Positions 34,344-41,174 of a stretch of 42,640 nt of DNA are shown here, one piece after another. A program made the translations under genes and the position numbers. The DNA is from Euryarchaeota archaeon UBA439 (GTDB taxonomy: Archaea > Thermoplasmatota > Poseidoniia > Poseidoniales > Thalassarchaeaceae), in NCBI GenBank assembly GCA_002497245.1, contig DANB01000006.1, forward strand, positions 43,246 to 85,885, in the 5' to 3' direction. Position 1 is the first letter of the stretch. Each line of letters starts with the position of its first letter. Below the pieces are notes generated by a model that did no database searches, was not told the origin of the DNA, and was given only the letters and a program-made list of their open reading frames with translations.

Positions 34344-34802
34344 TCAATCTTCCTCATAAGGGCCACCGGTTTCGCCCGACCATAAACTAAGTATCTTTGC
34401 GATTATTTTCCTAGTGCCGTCTAAGTCGTCTGCTAATCCTTCTACACGAATTACTTCTACATTCCCCCAACCATTATTCTCTAATCCAAGTTTTATTGCG
34501 TCCCGGGAGTGTTTCTGATCATATCCTAAAGCGATAATGTCAGGTTTCACAGAATCTAATATTTCAAAAATTGGGATGCTTGGGGGATTCCCAACAATCG
34601 CTTTGTCAACTGGTTTCAAGCCTTCCACCATTCTTCTCCTTAATTCTTGATTTGTCACTGGTTCATGCTTTTGCTTACGTACAGTGTCGTCATGAGCAAC
34701 AACAACCACTAATTCGTCACCCAATGATTTAGCTTGCTCGACATAATGTAGGTGACCTGCATGAAGTAGGTCAAAGACACCAACTGCCATTACACGAACC
34801 AT
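34344..34802 (-). CDS. ribL: FAD synthase, archaeal cytidylyltransferase-like (RibL)
   Basis: About 152 residues of the nucleotidyltransferase (HIGH) superfamily. It adenylates FMN to FAD in archaea (MJ1179 family) and is unrelated to bacterial RibF. The signature is VGVFDLLHAGHLHYVEQA (HxGH), with DDTVRKQKHEPV and GYDQKHS near the end. Start ATG 34802 gives MVRVMAVGVFD; the longer frame to 34829 is unlikely. It lies between ribB and ribE, which supports a flavin substrate over glycerol-3-phosphate or other relatives. Confidence 0.9.
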   Translation of the reverse strand: MVRVMAVGVFDLLHAGHLHYVEQAKSLGDELVVVVAHDDTVRKQKHEPVTNQELRRRMVEGLKPVDKAIVGNPPSIPIFEILDSVKPDIIALGYDQKHSRDAIKLGLENNGWGNVEVIRVEGLADDLDGTRKIIAKILSLWSGETGGPYEED

Positions 34803-34840
34803 ATTTTCCACACTCAATACTAATAGCAACTCTTTTCAAT

Positions 34841-35554
34841 TTATTTATCTATGTTTAAGGCGTTGAGTAAATCTTCGCCAGTTATCATTGGAATTTTATA
34901 TTTGGAAGCATAGGACCTTGCATCTTCAACCGAAAGTGCTCCATCCCCATCTGGCTGAAGCATTTCTGCACCTATTGTTGCAGGGACCTGTCCTGCAAGT
35001 CTCGCGATGGCTACTGCTAGCTCTGTATGTCCTTGTCTAGATGACAAACCACCTGGAGATTCTCTACATACAGGTATGTGGCCTGGTGTGCGAAATTCAT
35101 TCCCTAATGCTTTATATGCATCTTCTCCGCTAATTGATTTTTCCATTAATTCGCCTGACAATTCTCCAAATCTTTTGGTAGTAAGCGATCTATCTCTATC
35201 AGTAATTCCTGTATAAGTTTCTCGATGATTTATAGAAAGAGTAAATGCGGATCTTGTATCATACTGTAAGTCATTAGTAATTAAGTGCGATAATACGGGA
35301 TTGTCCTCTACTAATTTTTCATGTGTATGTAGATCTTGAAGCCACGGTAAATCGAACATCTCACCTATTTCGTTGCCTATTGCTAAGAATAATAACCCTC
35401 CACAATCTATTCTCAAACGTCTCATTACTGCCGGTGTTGCGGCTGTTGCAGGCCAAAGCAGGTCCGTCTCTTTCTCCCGAAAGTCAGAGTCAAAAACCAT
35501 CACAGGTTTACCCTGTGAAAATGCCCTAATCGCCTCCTCTACGCTGTCAGCCAT
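34841..35554 (-). CDS. ribB: 3,4-dihydroxy-2-butanone-4-phosphate synthase
   Basis: A 237-residue RibB making the four-carbon precursor of lumazine from ribulose 5-phosphate. Visible are GKPVMVFDSDFREKETDLLW (metal and substrate acids), then TRSAFTLSINHRETYTGI with TDRDRS, GHIPVCRESPGGLSSRQGHTE and a C-terminal EMLQPDGDGALS. It is the first gene of the minus-strand rib operon (ribB-ribL-ribE-ribH). GTP cyclohydrolase and the deaminase/reductase are not in this window. No FMN-riboswitch-like element is seen upstream. Confidence 0.95.
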   Translation of the reverse strand: MADSVEEAIRAFSQGKPVMVFDSDFREKETDLLWPATAATPAVMRRLRIDCGGLLFLAIGNEIGEMFDLPWLQDLHTHEKLVEDNPVLSHLITNDLQYDTRSAFTLSINHRETYTGITDRDRSLTTKRFGELSGELMEKSISGEDAYKALGNEFRTPGHIPVCRESPGGLSSRQGHTELAVAIARLAGQVPATIGAEMLQPDGDGALSVEDARSYASKYKIPMITGEDLLNALNIDK

Positions 35555-35612
35555 GCATCTCGGAAGAGGTTCTGATAGGGGTTGTTTTCGGTTAAATGAT
35601 TTCTCTTCGGCG

Positions 35613-35637
35613 GAGGGTTCTCATGTAGATAACCCTC
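35613..35637. other. Inverted repeat in the ribB / sugar kinase divergent gap
   Basis: GAGGGTT (35613-35619) and AACCCTC (35631-35637) form a perfect seven-base stem with an 11-base loop, ending 10 bases before the GTG start of the GHMP kinase. The gap is 92 bases and must hold both divergent promoters. The repeat may be an operator or a leader hairpin. Confidence 0.35.
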
Positions 35638-35646
35638 GGAGAGGTT

Positions 35647-36507
35647 GTGGATGACCAATTCGATGTTATGGTTCCTGTCCGTGTAGATCTATCTGGAGGA
35701 TGGACTGATGTCAATCCTTACTGTACTGATTTTGGAGGGGAAGTAATCAATTTTACAATAAATAAATATGTTAAAGCTAGAATTGATGTTTCTGGAGAAA
35801 TAGCTTATGAATTTGATATACCCATGGGTTCAGGATTAGGTACGAGTGGTTCTGTAAATGTAGCTCGTATTGCTTTGTTAAAAAAGACTGAAAATTCTTC
35901 ATTAGATCAAATTGCAGAGGCAGCATATCAAGAAGAGATTGAGTCAGGAAATAGATGTGGAAGACAGGATCAATGGGCTGCAACATTTGGTGGTTTCAAT
36001 CGATTTATGTTCCATGGAGAGAATGTCGAGATAATGCCATTCGAGCCTGCTCGTTCGGCAGTTAAGTGGATTAAAAAACATCTTCTAATAGCTCATACTG
36101 GAATTTCTCATAAATCTGGAGATATACAAAACCAAGTTTGGTCAAAGTACGAATTAGGAGATAAAGAAGTAATTGAAGGACTTCATAGAATCCGTCTGGC
36201 AACTAGAAAAATGGCTGATTCTTTACAAAGAGATCAGAGGCAACTATTTGTAGAATCTCTTAATGAAGTTTCTAACGCAATTGACGCCATAGATAAATCA
36301 ATCAATGCTCCATTCTTACCAGTTATTCAACCATTATTACAAGATAGCAGTGTTATGGCATGGAAAGCCCTAGGAGCCGGTTCAGGTGGATGTGCGGCTA
36401 TTTTATGCCATCCCTTATACATTAAAAAAGTAAGAGAAGAGGTCTCAAAATCAGGTTGGCAATTAATCGATTGGGACTATGATGATCATGGAATAATCAT
36501 GAAATGA
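35647..36507 (+). CDS. GHMP sugar kinase, heptose-7-phosphate kinase / fucokinase-like
   Basis: A 286-residue GHMP kinase. The N-terminal VPVRVDLSGGWTDVNPY matches the opening of HddA- and fucokinase-type enzymes, MGSGLGTSGSVNVARI is the ATP loop, the substrate motif is CGRQDQWAATFGGFN, and the C-terminal loop is LGAGSGGCAAI. The best guess is phosphorylation of a sugar 1-position (D-glycero-D-manno-heptose 7-phosphate or L-fucose type). The exact sugar cannot be read. Start GTG 35647 has GGAGAGG close upstream; ATG 35668 is an alternative. It is transcribed away from ribB. Confidence 0.85.
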   Translation: MDDQFDVMVPVRVDLSGGWTDVNPYCTDFGGEVINFTINKYVKARIDVSGEIAYEFDIPMGSGLGTSGSVNVARIALLKKTENSSLDQIAEAAYQEEIESGNRCGRQDQWAATFGGFNRFMFHGENVEIMPFEPARSAVKWIKKHLLIAHTGISHKSGDIQNQVWSKYELGDKEVIEGLHRIRLATRKMADSLQRDQRQLFVESLNEVSNAIDAIDKSINAPFLPVIQPLLQDSSVMAWKALGAGSGGCAAILCHPLYIKKVREEVSKSGWQLIDWDYDDHGIIMK

Positions 36508-36512
36508 TAGTG

Positions 36513-36520
36513 AATATATT
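36513..36520 (+). promoter_or_regulatory. Candidate TATA box for the MFS transporter gene
   Basis: AATATATT lies 46 bases ahead of the ATG at 36559, just after the sugar kinase stop. Typical archaeal spacing places the transcript start near 36543 and a short leader. Confidence 0.35.
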
Positions 36521-36558
36521 AGGCGAAGACTCAAACGTCAACAATCATTCCCAAACTT

Positions 36559-39222
36559 ATGCAATCCACACGTCGTAGTCTAACAATTGGAGTTGTATTA
36601 CTTGTAACATTCAGTTATTTGTCTATTTTTGCGACTGCTCAATCTAGTTCTGTGGATAATCATCCTACCAGTGACGACCCATACATGTATTTCTGGGGAT
36701 CCGAGGATTTGGATGATTGCTGGAATAATTTTGATAATTTATCGCAGGGTTCTGCATCAGAAGGTTATGGTGAGATATTTTTCCCTGAGGGTCAGGATGT
36801 AGTAGTAGATTTTTCTTGTGAACTTCAAACTGGCTTTTCAGATGACTTCATTTTGGAAATGAACGAAACAATCTCCATAAGGATGAAATTTAATATCGAG
36901 TCGGCGAATTGTGGGGATTCTGAATGTGACCTGACACTCACACTCTTTAGGGGAGATGAACAGATATCTCAGTACACCGAGTCTGCTAACTCAGTTAATG
37001 GCGGTAATGACGTTGTTACTAATTGGGATATTACAGTTAGTGACTCTTTCCAAAGTTGGTCGAAAGATACTAGGACAACAATTACGGTTTCTTATTCAGT
37101 TCCTGCTCAAGGGGGGCCTCAGTGCAATAATCCAGTACCTATATTGGATCAAGATTGCTCTGGTAGTTTCAGAATGTATTATTCTGATCAAGGAGGAAAT
37201 CCTGGAGACGTATATGTTGAGTTCCCAATTTTTGTTTCATTGTTAGATTCAGAAGCTAACTTAGGAAAAACATCTTTTGGGCCAATGTTGTTTATTATTC
37301 CTTTTATTTTGGTGACAATACTTCTTGGATGGGTAGCATATCGTGAAGATTGGGTATCGAAGAATGAATCCGCAGAACCATTTGATATCAGTAATTCGAT
37401 TAGTAATACTTTGAATACAATTAATCCAGCTATTTGGGTTCCTAGTGCTATTTCTCTAACTAAAATTGGAATTGTTGAGTGGAGAAAAGGCGGCGCATTA
37501 ACTGAAAATAAAACTAGAAGAGTTGTAACACTCTGTCTAATGTACTTCGCTCAAGGGCTTCCATGGGGATTCGCTAGTGTTACCTTTGCTGCTTATCTAA
37601 CTGCTAATGGAACTACAGTGGAAGAAATTGCTATACTATTCGCTACAGTAGCATTACCTTGGACTTTCAAGTGGATTTGGGGCCCAGTGGTTGATGCATT
37701 ATTTATAGAAAGATATGGACCACGCAGGCAGTGGGTTCTTTTCGCTCAAACAGGTATGGCATTAACATTAGGAAGCTTGATTTTTGTAGATGATCTCAAT
37801 GAGAAAATTGAATTAGTAACCAGAGTTTTATTCATCCATAATATATTCGCTTCACTCCAAGATGTTGCAACTGATGCATTGGCTGTGGAGATTCTTCAAC
37901 CAGATGAAGTTGCTAAAGTCAATGGTTTCATGTTTGCTGCTAAGCGAGGCGGAATAATGGTTGGAGGTGCAGGATTAGGAGTTCTAATTTCTTTAATCAG
38001 TATATCTGGAGTAATTGCTACACAGTTAGCTTTACTTCTGTTAATCGCTTTGATTCCTCTTACACTAATAGAAAAGCCTGGTGTTCAATTATTCCCTTGG
38101 TCAAAGGTCGATGCAATACTAGTTGATTCTGATAGTCTTGAAGATAGTGAATCTTCTGTCGATGATGATTCCGACACTCCCTGGGTTGTTGAGTCTGAAT
38201 TCCGCATAGCTAAGAATGTTGGATACAGTGTATCTGAACAGAGAATCTCTATTACAGCATTCTTTACAATAATTGGTCTAATAGTTTGGGTCATAGGATT
38301 CGCTATTGATGTATTCACTATTGATTGGTCTGCAGGTGCAGATGTAAGAAAAATAACGAATCCAATTAGTTATATTTCTTTATCTGTGGCGTTTTTAACA
38401 TTCTTATTCAGATATATTATGGATTATCTGGGTAATGAAGAAACTCATTTACCAGAGGTTCCTAATCCATTCTCTGTCTTGACCCAAGGAACTAAAAATA
38501 CTGTTGCTAGGACCTCATTTTATCTTGTAAAAGCTTTTTCTGTAAGATCCGCATTCATTATGATTGGACTTTGCCTTCTTGCAGATTTATACGTCTTCGT
38601 AGCTCCAATTGCGTTTGATATTTTCATAAACGGTGCCGGATGGTCAGTAGAGAAGTATAGCGGAGTAGTTGGCGGAGTAGTTGTATTTGCAGCGATGATA
38701 GCTCAAATAATTGGAGGATTTTTGGGAGATCGTTACGGTACCCGGAGAATCGCTATGGTATTCTTTTTGCTTCTAGCTTTCGCTAATGCTACTCTAGCAT
38801 TCTTAGAACCTGTATGGACAAATGATACTGTAATGACAATTTATCTTATTATCCAAGCATTTATCGGTGCTATTGCTTGGATTTGTATTATTTCACTAAC
38901 TATGAGGCTTACTTGGAGTAAGGTCGGCGGAACACAGTTCACTGCTTACATGTCATTATTCAACTTATCAGGTGTGTTGGCTTTCTCCTTCACTGGAAGG
39001 CTGTTAGAAATCTTTGATTATTCCTCAGCGATTTATCTAGGTGCTGTGTTAACGATGTTAAGTGTTGTAATGTTGATTTTCATTGATGAGGATGAAACTG
39101 ATAGAGTTCTGGAAGGTCGGATTAAAGATGATGAGGTATGGGAAGAAGAGGACCCTGATACGGATTTAGGTGAGAGGCCTGAATGGTGGAATGAAGACGA
39201 TCTTAAACCATCTACTTCTTAG
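36559..39222 (+). CDS. AmpG-like MFS transporter with secreted N-terminal domain
   Basis: An 887-residue protein. A signal peptide (1-28) is followed by a cysteine-containing, beta-rich outside domain to about 235, then one helix (about 240-258). A short linker precedes an MFS transporter from about 318, whose first helices (YFAQGLPWGFASVTFAAYL, then LPWTFKWIWGPVVDAL and TDALAVEIL) resemble AmpG and acetyl-CoA-transporter families. The central cytoplasmic loop is acidic (DSDSLEDSESSVDDDSD). The C-terminus is acidic and soluble. AmpG relatives carry muropeptides or acyl-CoA. The real substrate here is unknown. The fusion to an outside domain is unusual. Confidence 0.85.
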   Translation: MQSTRRSLTIGVVLLVTFSYLSIFATAQSSSVDNHPTSDDPYMYFWGSEDLDDCWNNFDNLSQGSASEGYGEIFFPEGQDVVVDFSCELQTGFSDDFILEMNETISIRMKFNIESANCGDSECDLTLTLFRGDEQISQYTESANSVNGGNDVVTNWDITVSDSFQSWSKDTRTTITVSYSVPAQGGPQCNNPVPILDQDCSGSFRMYYSDQGGNPGDVYVEFPIFVSLLDSEANLGKTSFGPMLFIIPFILVTILLGWVAYREDWVSKNESAEPFDISNSISNTLNTINPAIWVPSAISLTKIGIVEWRKGGALTENKTRRVVTLCLMYFAQGLPWGFASVTFAAYLTANGTTVEEIAILFATVALPWTFKWIWGPVVDALFIERYGPRRQWVLFAQTGMALTLGSLIFVDDLNEKIELVTRVLFIHNIFASLQDVATDALAVEILQPDEVAKVNGFMFAAKRGGIMVGGAGLGVLISLISISGVIATQLALLLLIALIPLTLIEKPGVQLFPWSKVDAILVDSDSLEDSESSVDDDSDTPWVVESEFRIAKNVGYSVSEQRISITAFFTIIGLIVWVIGFAIDVFTIDWSAGADVRKITNPISYISLSVAFLTFLFRYIMDYLGNEETHLPEVPNPFSVLTQGTKNTVARTSFYLVKAFSVRSAFIMIGLCLLADLYVFVAPIAFDIFINGAGWSVEKYSGVVGGVVVFAAMIAQIIGGFLGDRYGTRRIAMVFFLLLAFANATLAFLEPVWTNDTVMTIYLIIQAFIGAIAWICIISLTMRLTWSKVGGTQFTAYMSLFNLSGVLAFSFTGRLLEIFDYSSAIYLGAVLTMLSVVMLIFIDEDETDRVLEGRIKDDEVWEEEDPDTDLGERPEWWNEDDLKPSTS

Positions 39223-39295
39223 ATTATAATGTATTATTTTATTACTCAGGTTCATTAGTACTGTCTTATCACGTTTAACTGTAGGTTGTGTAGAT

Positions 39296-39568
39296 TTGGA
39301 TAGATTCTCTGAAATCTTAGAAGAATGCAGTACTGATTTTCTACTTTTTACTCAAACAATTTGTGTTTATTGTAATCGTGCAAAGAATGTTTTGAATTCT
39401 AAGAATTTAACTTACTCAGAGATTAACTTTGATCATGAAGACAATTTGAGATCAAAAGTTGTCGGAATTACTGGACATCGCACAGTCCCAATTTGCTTTG
39501 ATATGAGGGGGGAAAAACCAATATTTATTGGAGGATCTGACCATTTAATTGATTATTTTCAGCATTAA
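39296..39568 (+). CDS. Glutaredoxin-like protein
   Basis: A 90-residue thioredoxin-fold protein. The dithiol site is CVYC in FTQTICVYCNRAKN, the cis-proline is in HRTVPICFD and the GSH-site GG is in FIGGSDHL, all in normal spacing. The usual CPYC is changed to CVYC. No ATG is available; TTG 39296 is the likely start with a weak AGG upstream. The stop is one base from the stop of the convergent hydrolase. Reduction could be by glutathione-like thiols or by thioredoxin reductase. Confidence 0.88.
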   Translation: MDRFSEILEECSTDFLLFTQTICVYCNRAKNVLNSKNLTYSEINFDHEDNLRSKVVGITGHRTVPICFDMRGEKPIFIGGSDHLIDYFQH

Positions 39569-39569
39569 T

Positions 39570-40166
39570 TTAGGAATCTGCCATACTTTGAATAGCAGAT
39601 TTCAACTCATTTAATTGATTTAGATTAACCATATGTCCCTTCTCATGCTGTAACTTTGTAACATCCCAATCTGCTTGTTCAAATATTTCAATATGCTCGA
39701 ATCCTTGTTCGATAGGAACTAGATGATCTCTTGAACCATGCATCCAAACCACTTTTCTTGGTTTTAAGAAGGTCAATGTGTCTCTTAATTGATCAGGTCT
39801 TACAGTTTTCGTTCCAAGTAAAACTAGACCTTTAATTCTGCTTTGAATATCATATTCCAACATAGCAGATGCTATTGCAGCACCTTGAGAAAAACCTCCA
39901 ACTATTATCGGCCCATCTGGAATTTCTGAGATGACATTTAGCACAGACTCGTTCACTTCTTTCAATGCATCAGACCCTAATGGCTCTGTAGGGTCTTCTG
40001 ATCGTAACCACCATGCGAACCCACCTCTTGTTGGATGAGGAATCTTACCTTCTGGGCACAATATATTCCATCCTTTCGGAACTAATTGTTTTGCCAATGG
40101 TTTCATCTTAGCAGATGTACCTGTCATCCCATGCATCATTACAAAAGTACCTGACATGATTATCAT
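39570..40166 (-). CDS. Alpha/beta hydrolase, phospholipase/carboxylesterase type
   Basis: About 198 residues with the alpha/beta-hydrolase fold of the PF02230 (YpfH/EstB) kind. The nucleophile Ser is in GGFSQGAAIAS, the acid Asp in HGSRDHLVP and the His in HEKGHMV near the C-terminus. HGMTG at the N-terminus gives the oxyanion loop. The ATG at 40166 overlaps the lipoprotein stop as TAATG, so translation is coupled. The frame extends to 40178 but that start is unlikely. Natural ester substrate unknown. Confidence 0.9.
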   Translation of the reverse strand: MIIMSGTFVMMHGMTGTSAKMKPLAKQLVPKGWNILCPEGKIPHPTRGGFAWWLRSEDPTEPLGSDALKEVNESVLNVISEIPDGPIIVGGFSQGAAIASAMLEYDIQSRIKGLVLLGTKTVRPDQLRDTLTFLKPRKVVWMHGSRDHLVPIEQGFEHIEIFEQADWDVTKLQHEKGHMVNLNQLNELKSAIQSMADS

Positions 40167-41128
40167 TAGAGATTCCAAGAGTAAGTAATGCCACCAGCTA
40201 ATAGTATTCTCAGGTGTGTATCTCCAGTGAATGTAACCGTCAGTGTATATTCTTGACTTGGATAAGGAATAGTGCCCAAAGTCCCTGTTTCTTCAGCTCC
40301 GGGGCCCCAGAATCTTTCTAGAGCAGAAATTGATGTGTGATCTCTTAAAGTTAGTGAAATTGTAGAACCTCCTCCACATGAAGCATCTAAGAAATATATC
40401 ATTTCATTCCATTCTCCATCATTTGGATGATCAGATACAAAGAAAGAATCTACAATCTCTGCATCTGGGCCATTATTATACCAATTATTGCTATATAAGT
40501 CGCCGCCTCTAACAAAATAAACATCTCCTGTATGGCCAACCCCATTATCTGCATTTTTCATCTTCAATTGTATGATGCCTTCGGAATCAGTCCAGATAAA
40601 TGATGAGAAAAATGCAATATTTCCATCAAAAATATAATCGATAGAGGCGCCGTCTCCTGCAGTTGCTCTGATCGATGCAATTGATGAGTCTACTGATGTG
40701 ACTACTGCATTCCAATCATTCCCAAATAAATTAAAACTCCATGCTTTATTCTTTTTTAGCGGGAAATCCAAAACATCCTTTGCTTCACCATTTTCAAATG
40801 GACTTAATTGCTCATGAGTGATTCTGCCAAGAAATGGATTATGATTCAGGACAGCATGTCTTCTTGCTTCTCCTATACTAGAAATTGCTAACATGTATGC
40901 CGTACCATCTTCTTCAGTATCCGTTGTCGCTACTACTAACTTTGTAGTATCATCACTATAGTCGGGTGTTGAGAATGTGTATAACCAGTAATCTCCTAAT
41001 TCCCAATTTGGAACGGAGATTTCTTCTGAACTAGAGTTTCCAGTTATGCCCTCTGTTACTGCGGTGCAACCGGCCATTGATGTCAGTAAAATTACCAACA
41101 TCAATCCAATAGAAGCCGCTCTCGCCAT
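40166..41128 (-). CDS. Lipoprotein of unknown function
   Basis: A 320-residue protein with a lipoprotein signal peptide (LLTSMAGC, lipid Cys21) and a beta-strand-rich outside body rich in Ser, Asp and aromatic residues (for example ELGDYWLYTFSTPDYSDDT). No known domain is recognised. A GAGGG ribosome site lies 7 bases before the ATG. It sits between the membrane pyrophosphatase and the alpha/beta hydrolase on the same strand, and is translationally coupled to the latter. A role in binding or in protecting the cell surface cannot be chosen. Confidence 0.8.
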   Translation of the reverse strand: MARAASIGLMLVILLTSMAGCTAVTEGITGNSSSEEISVPNWELGDYWLYTFSTPDYSDDTTKLVVATTDTEEDGTAYMLAISSIGEARRHAVLNHNPFLGRITHEQLSPFENGEAKDVLDFPLKKNKAWSFNLFGNDWNAVVTSVDSSIASIRATAGDGASIDYIFDGNIAFFSSFIWTDSEGIIQLKMKNADNGVGHTGDVYFVRGGDLYSNNWYNNGPDAEIVDSFFVSDHPNDGEWNEMIYFLDASCGGGSTISLTLRDHTSISALERFWGPGAEETGTLGTIPYPSQEYTLTVTFTGDTHLRILLAGGITYSWNL

Positions 41129-41144
41129 ACAAATCCCTCTAGGT

Positions 41145-41164
41145 CGTTAGTCAAGAGACTAACG
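41145..41164 (-). other. Hairpin between pyrophosphatase and lipoprotein genes
   Basis: CGTTAGTC (41145-41152) and GACTAACG (41157-41164) form a perfect eight-base stem with a four-base loop. It starts 10 bases after the pyrophosphatase stop and lies just before the ribosome site of the lipoprotein gene. It could be an mRNA processing or stabilising element, or a terminator-like structure, though no T-run follows. Confidence 0.45.
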
Positions 41165-41174
41165 GTTGTCGGTT

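Noticed and set aside
35555..35646. FMN riboswitch upstream of ribB
   Set aside because: The gap is only 92 bases and none of the conserved FMN-element helices can be found.
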